Positions 27,318 through 34,956 of a stretch of 64,000 bases of DNA are shown here, piece after piece; within the stretch, counting starts at the first letter, position 1; each line of letters begins with the position of its first letter. The notes below the pieces were generated by a model. It saw nothing but the letters and a program-made list of their open reading frames with translations. It did no database searches and was not told the origin of the DNA. A program made the position numbers and the translations under genes. Source of the DNA: UTCHB3 sp964531325 (GTDB lineage Bacteria; Bacteroidota; Ignavibacteria; Ignavibacteriales; Ignavibacteriaceae); contig CAZHCW010000007.1 in NCBI GenBank assembly GCA_964531325.1, positions 96,181-160,180 of the forward strand. The letters are read 5' to 3'.

Positions 27318-28673
27318 GTGAGAAGAATAGCTGTTGTTGTCTTTTTATTTAGTGTATTTGCAGTAGCCCAGAAAAACCCGTTGTTCGACCTTGACTATGC
27401 TCGTTTTGCTGGAGATGATACCTCAGGAATAGTGGAAATCTATTATAGTTTCTATCAAAATGCTTTCAGCCCTGTTGAAAAAGAGGGTACCAAAATTATT
27501 ATTGGTGCGATAGGCATTTATATAGAAAATTTAACTGATGGCACAATTCAATTTAAGAGGGAATACAATTTTAATGCGCCTCTTGTTGACTCTATAAAAA
27601 ACAATTTAACGGGTGTTTTAAGATTCCGGTTAAAGTTTGGCGACTATAAATTTGCTTTTTCAGTAAAAGACATGGTTAATGATGACAGGAATGACACTGC
27701 AAAATTCAGTATTCAACTCAAGGAGCCGGCGAAAGGTAAATTTCATATTAGCGATATTGAAGTTGCTACAAAAATTGAAAAATCGGATAATGATTCTTCT
27801 ACATTCTTTAAGAACACATTTGAGGTGGTGCCTAATGTTGCCACGGTGTTTGGTGAAAATCTTCCGGTCGTATTCTACTATGTTGAATTATATAACTTGA
27901 ACAAGGAAGATGATCCGGAGTTGTTGATTCTTGAACGAGTGCTTACCAACGACAAGAATGAAGAAATTAGCAGAAAAAGAAGATATGTTCCGAGGAAAAA
28001 CTCGTCGATTGTTGAAGCAAACACGATAAATATTTCCAAATTACCCACCGGAACCTATAATATTACTGTCGCTTTATTCGATTCCCTTTCGAATGAAATA
28101 TCAATGTCGACAAAGAAAATATTTGTTTTCAATTCATCAGTTGTAGATTCAGTAGCCTCAAAATATTCCGATAATGAATTTCTTTCATCAGAGTTTGCAA
28201 CAATGAGCGAAGAAGAGATTGAAGAGGCTTTTGAGCAGGCGAAATATATTATATCAAAAGGTGAAGAGAAACAGTGGGATCAATTAAAAGACATTGAGAG
28301 TAAACGAAATTTCCTTTTCAATTTCTGGCGAAACAGAGATGCAGACCCCAACACCCCGGTTAACGAGTTTAAGAGGGAATACTACAAAAGAATTGAATAT
28401 GCAAACCAGGCTTATTCATCTTTTCAGCGTAAAGGATGGAAAACTGACAGAGGCAGAGTTCACATAGTATATGGGCGTCCGAGTGAAGTTGACAGATATC
28501 CTTCACAACTTGATTCAAAACCGTATGAAATTTGGCGTTATGATGATATCGAAGGAGGGGTTGAGTTTGTATTTGGCGACATTTCTGGATTTGGAGATTA
28601 TAAATTGCTTCATTCAACAAAGAGAGGTGAATTGAGAGATGATGCATGGAAAAACCGGGTACAGACTCTCTAA
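27318..28673 (+). CDS. GWxTD domain-containing exported protein
   Basis: 451 residues from GTG 27318, chosen because GGAG lies 8 nt upstream and a signal peptide starts at once (RRIAVVVFLFSVFAVAQ). Residues about 30-280 look like two to three beta-sandwich domains. The C-terminal ~130 residues carry the family signature KGWKTDRGRVHIVYGRPSEVDR followed by YEIWRY, the GWxTD domain known from Bacteroidetes and Ignavibacteria but without a defined function. The family is often found near T9SS genes, as here after the PorV-like gene. It follows the terminator at 27262, so its expression may be partly uncoupled from the upstream block. Confidence 0.85.
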   Translation: MRRIAVVVFLFSVFAVAQKNPLFDLDYARFAGDDTSGIVEIYYSFYQNAFSPVEKEGTKIIIGAIGIYIENLTDGTIQFKREYNFNAPLVDSIKNNLTGVLRFRLKFGDYKFAFSVKDMVNDDRNDTAKFSIQLKEPAKGKFHISDIEVATKIEKSDNDSSTFFKNTFEVVPNVATVFGENLPVVFYYVELYNLNKEDDPELLILERVLTNDKNEEISRKRRYVPRKNSSIVEANTINISKLPTGTYNITVALFDSLSNEISMSTKKIFVFNSSVVDSVASKYSDNEFLSSEFATMSEEEIEEAFEQAKYIISKGEEKQWDQLKDIESKRNFLFNFWRNRDADPNTPVNEFKREYYKRIEYANQAYSSFQRKGWKTDRGRVHIVYGRPSEVDRYPSQLDSKPYEIWRYDDIEGGVEFVFGDISGFGDYKLLHSTKRGELRDDAWKNRVQTL

Positions 28674-28715
28674 TATTCGTTATATTTAGTATCGGAAATT
28701 ACAGGTTTTTGTTTC

Positions 28716-29585
28716 TTGAAAAATATTCTCGAATATATTTTATTCTCATTTTTTAGCCATTTGTTTTGTTTGTTTGGTTTCAAGAGGGCGCATATCTTTG
28801 CGCCCTTTCTTGCATATATATTCTATGATTTGTTGAAACTTCGTAGAAAAGTTGTTCTAAAAAATCTTTCCATCGCATTCCCCGAACTTGGCAACGAAGC
28901 AAGGGAAAATCTTGCCAAAGACTGTTACTTAAGCAGCGCAAAAACTTTTATAGAGATTATGGCGTTGCCTTCCATGAAATACGAGGAGATAGAGCACTAT
29001 TTTGGACAGAGTTGTCTCGATATGGTGACAAATGCCTACAATAAAGGGAATGGAGTAGTGTTGATGACAGCACATTTTGGGAATTGGGAAGTGGCGGCTC
29101 TTGGTTTTTCGCGAAAATTAGGGATTCCTTTCTCTACAATAGCGCAGCCTCAGCGTAACCATTTTGTAACCCGATGGATGGAGCGAGAGCGAACCAAATG
29201 GGGAAATAAAGTTTACAAGACAGGCCATGCAGCCATGACTCTCTATAAAGCACTCAAAAATGGCGAGATAATAGCCGTAGTTGCCGACCAAAGGGGAGCT
29301 GAAGACGGCTTGAGAGTCCCGTTTTTTGGTGTTATGTCTGCTGTAAATGAGGGAACTGCTGCTCTTGCCTTAAAAACAGGAGCCCCAATAATTTTTTGTA
29401 TTTTGATTCGTCAGCCCGACAATTCTTATAAAATGGAAACCCGTGAGATTTCGTTTGATGGGCTGCCTGAATCGAAAGAGGGGAAAATTGCCGAGATTAG
29501 CAGGCGTCACACAGCGATACTCGAGGAGTATATCAGAAACTATCCTGAAATGTGGTTTTGGATGCACAACCGGTGGAAATATTGA
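28716..29585 (+). CDS. Lysophospholipid/lipid A biosynthesis acyltransferase (LpxL/HtrB family)
   Basis: 289 residues starting at TTG 28716. An N-terminal membrane anchor (residues ~8-40) is followed by the acyltransferase motif H120-F-G-N-W-E125, the catalytic H-x4-[DE] of the LpxL/LpxM family. FSTIAQPQRNHFVTRWM and VADQRGAEDGLRVPFFG are the other conserved blocks. It should add a secondary acyl chain to lipid A precursors at the inner membrane face, so the organism probably makes lipid A. It is translationally coupled to the GT9 gene that follows (stop and start share TTGA). Confidence 0.9.
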   Translation: MKNILEYILFSFFSHLFCLFGFKRAHIFAPFLAYIFYDLLKLRRKVVLKNLSIAFPELGNEARENLAKDCYLSSAKTFIEIMALPSMKYEEIEHYFGQSCLDMVTNAYNKGNGVVLMTAHFGNWEVAALGFSRKLGIPFSTIAQPQRNHFVTRWMERERTKWGNKVYKTGHAAMTLYKALKNGEIIAVVADQRGAEDGLRVPFFGVMSAVNEGTAALALKTGAPIIFCILIRQPDNSYKMETREISFDGLPESKEGKIAEISRRHTAILEEYIRNYPEMWFWMHNRWKY

Positions 29586-30607
29586 GTATTTCAAATAAAA
29601 TATTGGTAATTCAAACAGCATTTCCGGGGGATTCGATCCTTACTCTTCCGTTTATTCAGGAGCTGAAAAAACTTAATCAAACCATGGAGATTGATGTAGT
29701 TTCCACTCCGGCATCGGCATCCATATTTAGAGCTTCACCATCGATTTCCAAAGTTATTCCTTTTCAAAAACGGGGAGAGCATAAGGGAATAAAAGGGATA
29801 TTGAAGTTTGCGTCACTTCTCAGGCGTGAAAACTATTCAATCGTCTATTCATTGCATCGTTCCTTTAGAACAGCTCTTCTTGTTAATCTGATAAACGCCG
29901 ATTTTTCGATTGGTTACTCTAACTCTTCACTTAAATTTGTTTACGATAAACTGGTGGAATACGAATATAATTCGCATGAAGTGAAAAGGTCGCTCAAGTT
30001 TTTGGGTGAATACCGCGGTGAAGAGTGGAAAATATTTCCGGTGATTGAAGCAAATGAAGAGGAAAAAACCAATGTTTTGCGATTTAAAGAAGAAAATGAT
30101 CTTGGCGGGCAATATGTAATTATTGCACCCGGTAGTGTATGGAGCACAAAGAGATATCCCGTAAAATATTTTGCTGAGATAGCGGCGTCTCTTATTTCAA
30201 AAAAAATAAGAGTTGTTATCACAGGGAGTGAGAATGAAAAGGAACTTGGGGAGGAAATTGTGGGAATTGCGGGGAATGATGTAATAAACAGTTGTGGACG
30301 ATTTTCAATTGTAGAGACAGTGGAGCTTATAAGAGGTGCAAAGCTTGTGATAACCAACGACAGCGCACCAACCCACTTTGCTATGGCCGCCGATGCTCCT
30401 GTATTAACAATCTATTGTTCCACGGTTCCCGAGTTTGGTTTTTATGGATATTCCCCCGGAAGTTATTATATATCGAAAATGGTTACCTGCAAACCTTGTG
30501 GAATCCATGGACTTAAAAAGTGTCCAAATGGAAGTTTTGAGTGCGGAACCTCAATCTATCCTTATGAAGTTTTAAAGAAAGTAGAGGAAATATTGTATGT
30601 CGGCTGA
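29582..30607 (+). CDS. Glycosyltransferase family 9 (heptosyltransferase-like)
   Basis: 341 residues. TTG 29582 is preferred, overlapping the upstream stop as TTGA with GGTGGA upstream; an ATG 30 bp earlier lies inside the acyltransferase gene. The two Rossmann-like domains of GT-B fold are visible: NKILVIQTAFPGDSILTLPFI, and IIAPGSVWSTKRYPVKYF plus ITNDSAPTHFAMAADAPVLTIY in the ADP-heptose-binding half. The family transfers heptose to lipid A-Kdo core. A Cys cluster near the end (CKPCGIHGLKKCPNGSFECG) is unusual in placement but seen in some GT9 members. Together with the acyltransferase it forms an LPS inner-core pair. Confidence 0.88.
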   Translation: MSISNKILVIQTAFPGDSILTLPFIQELKKLNQTMEIDVVSTPASASIFRASPSISKVIPFQKRGEHKGIKGILKFASLLRRENYSIVYSLHRSFRTALLVNLINADFSIGYSNSSLKFVYDKLVEYEYNSHEVKRSLKFLGEYRGEEWKIFPVIEANEEEKTNVLRFKEENDLGGQYVIIAPGSVWSTKRYPVKYFAEIAASLISKKIRVVITGSENEKELGEEIVGIAGNDVINSCGRFSIVETVELIRGAKLVITNDSAPTHFAMAADAPVLTIYCSTVPEFGFYGYSPGSYYISKMVTCKPCGIHGLKKCPNGSFECGTSIYPYEVLKKVEEILYVG

Positions 30608-31247
30608 AAAACAGACCCTGATTTCCAATATTGAAGAGAATTTTAACGAAGCAATTCACGCTGCCACCCACATCTATTTTGAGGGAGGAGTATTTGTTTA
30701 TCCTACCGATACAATCTATGGTTTTGGAGCAAATCCATTTAATAAGGATGCTTTATCCAAAATTACATTTGTAAAAAGGCGAACTATCGACAAGAAGTTT
30801 ATTCTTTTGGCAGCAGACATTGAAATGGTGTTAAAACATGTGGAGCTCTATAATGAGTCACACGCTGATTTTCTGATTTCGCTTTGGCCCAATCCCATCT
30901 CAGTAGTCTTGAAGCTAAACGGTTATTTCAGAGACATAATGGAATCTGAAACGATGGCATTCAGAATTCCGAACCATTATTTTTGCAGGAAGTTATTAAC
31001 TGACATCAACATGCCTCTCGTCTCCACGAGTGTAAACAGAAGTGATGAACCTGCGATGAACGATTTTACGCAGATTTCTCAGGAATTTAATCACGAGATA
31101 GATGCAATTTTTTACAGTGAGAAACCTCCTCTAAACATCGCATCAACTGTTATCGATCTTACGGGAAGTTCTCCTGTGTTGATAAGGGAAGGCATGATCT
31201 CTTTTAAGGATGTTATGGGAAAATGCAGCGAAAAGTGTAATGGATAA
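30597..31247 (+). CDS. L-threonylcarbamoyladenylate synthase (Sua5/YrdC/TsaC family)
   Basis: 216 residues from ATG 30597, overlapping the GT9 gene by 11 bp, with GAGGAA upstream. The YrdC fold is clear: FVYPTDTIYGFGANPFN, KRRTIDKKFILLA (the usual K-R-P-x-x-K/P region, here slightly divergent), MAFRIPNHYFCRKLL and PLVSTSVNRSDEPAMNDF. It makes threonylcarbamoyl-AMP from threonine, bicarbonate and ATP for the t6A modification of ANN-decoding tRNAs. It is the short, TsaC-like form without the Sua5 domain. The stop overlaps the next gene. Confidence 0.87.
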   Translation: MSAEKQTLISNIEENFNEAIHAATHIYFEGGVFVYPTDTIYGFGANPFNKDALSKITFVKRRTIDKKFILLAADIEMVLKHVELYNESHADFLISLWPNPISVVLKLNGYFRDIMESETMAFRIPNHYFCRKLLTDINMPLVSTSVNRSDEPAMNDFTQISQEFNHEIDAIFYSEKPPLNIASTVIDLTGSSPVLIREGMISFKDVMGKCSEKCNG

Positions 31248-31689
31248 GCTGAAACAAAAACTTGCCAAAGTTAAGTTCAGGCTTCTTATGCTACCTGCCG
31301 ATAATCATTCGGATATCCCGGTAAGAGTTGTCGGTTTCAGGCTTGCTGTGATCTATGGCAGCGCAGTTTTTCTGTTTATGCTGTTATTGGCATTTGTTCT
31401 TTTCCGCTTTACACCACTCAATGTGCTGGTTAATGTTAATTCGCAACTTTCGGATGAAGACAAGGCCATGATAACCAAACTGAACGGGAAGGTTGTAGTT
31501 CTTGCGACGGAACTTCAAAAGCTTAAAAATGATAACGAGAGGCTTAAATATATTTTAACCTTTCAGGATACGACCATAGTATTAGACACCCTTAAACCAA
31601 AAGTGGAAGAGAAAAAAACGCCGGTAAAAACTCCAAAAGTGAAAGTTCCCGTAAAAAAAAATAACATACAGAGTGGTACTCAAAAATGA
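31240..31689 (+). CDS. Single-pass membrane protein with coiled coil, bactofilin partner
   Basis: 149 residues from ATG 31240, overlapping the preceding stop. A basic N-terminus with aromatic positions is followed by one membrane helix (~33-56, LAVIYGSAVFLFMLLLAFVLF). A coiled-coil-like stretch (~65-105, LNGKVVVLATELQKLKNDNERL) and a Lys/Pro/Val-rich tail follow. The pattern matches the front part of the M23 metallopeptidases that usually sit beside bactofilin genes in this phylum, but the peptidase domain (HxGxD, HxH) is absent. It overlaps the bactofilin start by 4 bp. A scaffold linking bactofilin to the membrane or cell wall is inferred. Confidence 0.7.
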   Translation: MDKLKQKLAKVKFRLLMLPADNHSDIPVRVVGFRLAVIYGSAVFLFMLLLAFVLFRFTPLNVLVNVNSQLSDEDKAMITKLNGKVVVLATELQKLKNDNERLKYILTFQDTTIVLDTLKPKVEEKKTPVKTPKVKVPVKKNNIQSGTQK

Positions 31690-32090
31690 AGTTTAACAAT
31701 AAAAAGAAGATGTATATGCCAATCTCAGTAATCTCCTCAGATGTGATTATCAGAGGTGAGATAGAGGGTGCGTGTGATATGAGATTTGATGGAAAACTTA
31801 AAGGAGACATCAGGATAGATGGTTTGCTGCTTATCGGGAAAGGTGCTGAGATAGAGGGTAATCTTGTTGCTGACAGTATTTCGATCGCCGGAAAAGTAAA
31901 GGGAAATGCTTATGCTACGGGGAAGGTTGAAATTAACCCTACAGGAACGCTGACGGGAGATATAAAAAGCAAAAGTTTAGTGATTGAAGAAGGGGGAATC
32001 TATAAAGGTACGGTTGAGGATGGCACATCAGCAAAGAAGATAGAGGAACCTTCTGCCGGTTCCGAAGGTTCGATAAATACAGATGCTTAA
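31686..32090 (+). CDS. Bactofilin family cytoskeletal protein
   Basis: 134 residues. A short basic tail is followed by the right-handed beta-helix repeat of bactofilins, roughly residues 10-105: VISSDVIIRGEIEGACDMRFDGKLKGDIRIDG, then LLIGKGAEIEGNL and so on, with regular short-strand-Gly turns. The C-terminus is an acidic disordered tail. Bactofilins form nucleotide-free filaments that anchor wall enzymes and organise poles or stalks. Its coupling to the membrane protein at 31240 suggests a membrane-tethered scaffold. The start overlaps that gene by 4 bp and its 3' end overlaps atpZ by 8 bp, so it is on the ATP synthase transcript. Confidence 0.9.
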   Translation: MKFNNKKKMYMPISVISSDVIIRGEIEGACDMRFDGKLKGDIRIDGLLLIGKGAEIEGNLVADSISIAGKVKGNAYATGKVEINPTGTLTGDIKSKSLVIEEGGIYKGTVEDGTSAKKIEEPSAGSEGSINTDA

Positions 32091-32328
32091 AAAAGAAGAC
32101 AGTGTTGCTGAAAGCCTTAGGGGTGTAGCCCCGTATATGGGGTTGGGGATTCAACTTGCTGTTACAATTACCGGCATGGTATTGCTGGGGAACTGGCTCG
32201 ATAAAGAATACGATACACAACACTGGGTATGGATATTTTCGATCGTTGGTATGGGAGCAGGGCTCTACAATTTTATTAAAACGGTACTGGATTTGGAAAA
32301 GAAACAAAAGAAAAAAGATGGGATCTGA
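32083..32328 (+). CDS. AtpZ/AtpI-family ATP synthase accessory membrane protein
   Basis: 81 residues with two membrane helices: GLGIQLAVTITGMVLLGNWLD and VWIFSIVGMGAGLYNFIKTVL. This short hairpin with G-x-x-x-D/E spacing is typical of the AtpZ/AtpI-like (PF09527) proteins encoded just before F0 genes. They are thought to help cation (Mg) supply or c-ring assembly. It overlaps the bactofilin gene upstream and the next gene downstream by 11 bp. Confidence 0.82.
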   Translation: MLKKEDSVAESLRGVAPYMGLGIQLAVTITGMVLLGNWLDKEYDTQHWVWIFSIVGMGAGLYNFIKTVLDLEKKQKKKDGI

Positions 32329-32719
32329 AAAGAAAATATTATACACGGCAGTGATGCTGATAACAATATTTGTGTTGACGGGGTTAACCGGCCTGATAAT
32401 AGCTCCCGCTGAATTATTCCCGGTAAGGGAATTCTTTTGGGGACAAATCCCCGGAATAGTAAATTTTGGTGTTGGAGTTTGGGCAATCAACCATGGCAGA
32501 AAAAAAAATCCTGACCATTTTATGTTGGTTGTGCTTGGTTCAATGACCCTTTCCATGGTTATTTTGTCAGTATTTATAATATTTTTGCTCTACTTCTTGA
32601 ATTTGAACCAAAATTATTATATAATTACAGTCTTTATTTTTTATTTTTTGTACCTGATATTTCAACTGATCTATTTAGTAAAAACAGAGAAGAAGACACA
32701 CCCGAATAATGTACACTGA
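32318..32719 (+). CDS. Four-helix membrane protein, ATP synthase subunit I-like
   Basis: 133 residues from ATG 32318, the start that fits the atpZ overlap; longer frames to the left would run across atpZ. Four hydrophobic helices are visible at about 7-28, 40-60, 70-98 and 101-125. Position between atpZ and atpB and this topology fit subunit I (AtpI), an assembly factor of the c-ring. Sequence similarity is low and not diagnostic. Its last 11 bp overlap atpB. Confidence 0.6.
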   Translation: MGSEKKILYTAVMLITIFVLTGLTGLIIAPAELFPVREFFWGQIPGIVNFGVGVWAINHGRKKNPDHFMLVVLGSMTLSMVILSVFIIFLLYFLNLNQNYYIITVFIFYFLYLIFQLIYLVKTEKKTHPNNVH

Positions 32720-33557
32720 CAGCACTAAAGCAATAGCAGATTCACTAACCACGCCTCACGCACAAGGTGCGAGCCAGGGAAGTGATTGGATATTACATCA
32801 TATTATGGATGGGAATTATCTTGACTTCTCGCCGATTGGCAAGATATATTTACCTGAAATAGAAGTGATGGGCTTCAATATATCGATTACCCGTCATGTG
32901 GTTTTTTTGTGGCTGGCTGCGATATTGCTTGCATTTATATTGATTAAAACTGCTCGCAGGTACAAAAAAACGAATGTTCCAAACCGGTTTACCGGTGCGA
33001 TAGAAGTATTAATTTACTTTGTTAAAGACGAAATTGCCAAACCGAGCATCGGAGGGGGTTATGAGAAATTTGTTCCATACCTTCTTACCGCATTTTTCTT
33101 CATACTTTTTGCCAATTTTCTTGGACTCGTTCCATTTTCAGCAACAGTTACGAGTAACATATCAGTTACTGCAACTCTCGCGATAGCCACATTTTCTGTA
33201 ACTCAATGGGGAGGAATGCGAAAAAATGGTGTATTTGGATATTTTAAAGGATTAATACCCCACGGAATTCCTGTTTTTTTGCTTCCTATCATGATTGTGG
33301 TTGAGATATTGGGGTTATTTACCAAGCCATTCGCTCTTGCGATGAGGCTTTTTGCTAATATGACAGCCGGTCACATCGTGATCTATGCACTTATTGGTTT
33401 GATATTTACAATGAATACAATTGCCGTGGCACCCGTATCGGTTGGCATGGCGCTCGCAATTTATATGCTCGAAATCCTGGTGGCTATGCTCCAGGCTTAT
33501 ATCTTTACAATGTTGTCAGCCGTCTTTATAGGGATGGCAGTTCATCAAGATCACTAA
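32709..33557 (+). CDS. atpB: F0F1 ATP synthase subunit a
   Basis: 282 residues, a multi-helix inner-membrane subunit that forms the proton half-channels. The essential Arg is in KPFALAMRLFANMTAGH in the penultimate helix; the C-terminal LEILVAMLQAYIFTMLSAVFIGMA is the other conserved block. The N-terminus is extended (about 60 residues before the first helix), usual for FCB-group AtpB. It overlaps the AtpI-like gene upstream. c, b, delta, alpha and gamma follow in the usual order. Confidence 0.96.
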   Translation: MYTDSTKAIADSLTTPHAQGASQGSDWILHHIMDGNYLDFSPIGKIYLPEIEVMGFNISITRHVVFLWLAAILLAFILIKTARRYKKTNVPNRFTGAIEVLIYFVKDEIAKPSIGGGYEKFVPYLLTAFFFILFANFLGLVPFSATVTSNISVTATLAIATFSVTQWGGMRKNGVFGYFKGLIPHGIPVFLLPIMIVVEILGLFTKPFALAMRLFANMTAGHIVIYALIGLIFTMNTIAVAPVSVGMALAIYMLEILVAMLQAYIFTMLSAVFIGMAVHQDH

Positions 33558-33591
33558 AAAAAACCAAAAAATTCTATTACGGAGGAATGAA

Positions 33592-33810
33592 ATGGATTAT
33601 GCACATTTTGCAGCCGGAATCGGTGCAGCTTTAATTATTATCGGCGGTGGATATGGTATCGGAAAACTGGCAGCCGCAGCTATGGAAGCAACAGGCCGTC
33701 AGCCTGAAGCAGCAGGTGGCATCAGAACCACTATGATCATTGCAGCAGCTCTTATCGAAGGTATCTCACTCTTCGCTCTGGTAATCTGCTTCATCCTGGC
33801 CGGAAAATAA
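33592..33810 (+). CDS. atpE: F0F1 ATP synthase subunit c
   Basis: 72 residues forming the two-helix hairpin of the rotor ring. The polar loop is GRQPEA, and the ion-binding Glu lies in helix two (AALIEGISLFALV). The Ser/Thr that usually follows the Glu in sodium-binding rings is replaced by Gly-Ile, so proton coupling is more likely. Conserved small-residue packing GIGAALIIIGGGYGIGK is present in helix one. GGAGGAATGAA precedes the start. Confidence 0.97.
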   Translation: MDYAHFAAGIGAALIIIGGGYGIGKLAAAAMEATGRQPEAAGGIRTTMIIAAALIEGISLFALVICFILAGK

Positions 33811-33834
33811 GGCTATTAACTTAAAGGTAATAAA

Positions 33835-34377
33835 ATGATCTTTAGTACATTTGTCTTTCTGAGAGCTTCAGAAGCAGGTGAAAAAGCAAGTTTACTTGAT
33901 GTTAATGGTGGTTTGGCATTCTGGACCGCGGTTACATTTATAGTGTTGCTTATCGTTCTTGCAAAATTTGCCTGGAAGCCGATTATCGGTGCCCTCGATT
34001 CGAGGGAGCAAGGGATAAAAGACGCACTTGAAGCTGCAAAAAAGGCAAAAGAGGAAGCTGATCAACTGATAGCGCAAACAGAGAAGGCGCGTCAGGAAAA
34101 CGAAGAAGCGGCAAGAAAACAGATTGAAGAGAGTCGCAAGTTTATCGAGGAGCAGAAGTTAAAGATGTCGCACGACCTCAAAGAGGAGTTTGACAAGAAA
34201 AGAAAAGACTTTGAAGCAGAACTTGATAACCGTGAGAGAGAGATGGTTGACCGTGTAATAAAGGAAGTGGCTGATGTAACAATAGCTGCTGCCGAAAAGG
34301 TGGTTAAAGCCAGTCTCGATCGTGACAAGAACAAAGTGTTGGTTAATAAATTTATTGAAGAAATAAGGAATAACTGA
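33835..34377 (+). CDS. atpF: F0F1 ATP synthase subunit b
   Basis: 180 residues. One N-terminal membrane helix (~28-48, AFWTAVTFIVLLIVLAKFAW) is preceded by a short exposed segment. A long charged helix rich in Lys/Glu/Ala then forms the peripheral stalk dimer. KPIIGALDSREQGIKDALEAA right after the membrane is the standard b-subunit motif. It connects F0 subunit a to the delta/alpha part of F1. Only one b-type gene is present, so the stalk is a homodimer. It ends 2 bp before atpH. Confidence 0.95.
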   Translation: MIFSTFVFLRASEAGEKASLLDVNGGLAFWTAVTFIVLLIVLAKFAWKPIIGALDSREQGIKDALEAAKKAKEEADQLIAQTEKARQENEEAARKQIEESRKFIEEQKLKMSHDLKEEFDKKRKDFEAELDNREREMVDRVIKEVADVTIAAAEKVVKASLDRDKNKVLVNKFIEEIRNN

Positions 34378-34379
34378 CA

Positions 34380-34934
34380 ATGGCTCTCAACAAAGTAGCC
34401 GTTAAATATGCTTCTACCCTTTTTGCCGAACTTGCGGATAAAAAAAACCTGCAGAGTGTTTATTCTGATGTAGAGGGCATGATTGCCGTTTTCGATCAGA
34501 ATGAGAACCTCAAAAGGGTAATTGGCAATCCGGTCTTCAGTGATGCAGACAAACTTGCCATAATAAAGAAGATATTTTCCGGTAAAGTGGACGATTCATT
34601 GATTAATTTCTTTGAATTCCTCGCTCAAAAAGAGAGGATTGTTTATACATACGACACTTTGCATTGTTTTATTGATGTAGCTGACAGAGGAACAGGATTT
34701 AAGAAAGTGGAAATATCATCTGCTTTTGATCTTGAACCCGCAGAGACCGATAGAATCCGAAAAGAGCTTGAGGAGTTGTGGAATTGTAAACTTAAAGTTA
34801 CTTCTTCAACAGATCCCTTGTTACTCGGCGGTTTTATTGCCAAAACGGATGAAATAATAGTAGATGCATCTGTAAAGAATCAGTTGGAAAAACTGAGAAA
34901 AACATTCAGCCGTGCCGGCGTATCACTAAATTAA
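34380..34934 (+). CDS. atpH: F0F1 ATP synthase subunit delta
   Basis: 184 residues, normal for delta/OSCP. The N-terminal helical domain starts VAVKYASTLFAELADKK. The C-terminal signature LGGFIAKTDEIIVDASVKNQLEKLRKTF is the conserved delta motif. The subunit seats the b-dimer on top of the alpha3beta3 hexamer. Two bases separate it from atpF; atpA follows after 22 bp. Confidence 0.95.
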   Translation: MALNKVAVKYASTLFAELADKKNLQSVYSDVEGMIAVFDQNENLKRVIGNPVFSDADKLAIIKKIFSGKVDDSLINFFEFLAQKERIVYTYDTLHCFIDVADRGTGFKKVEISSAFDLEPAETDRIRKELEELWNCKLKVTSSTDPLLLGGFIAKTDEIIVDASVKNQLEKLRKTFSRAGVSLN

Positions 34935-34956
34935 TTTTAAGAATGGAACTTCAGAT

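Noticed and set aside
31939..32556. 205-codon minus-strand frame across bactofilin, atpZ and the next gene
   Set aside because: It is antisense to three well-supported genes, and its sequence looks like a random translation.
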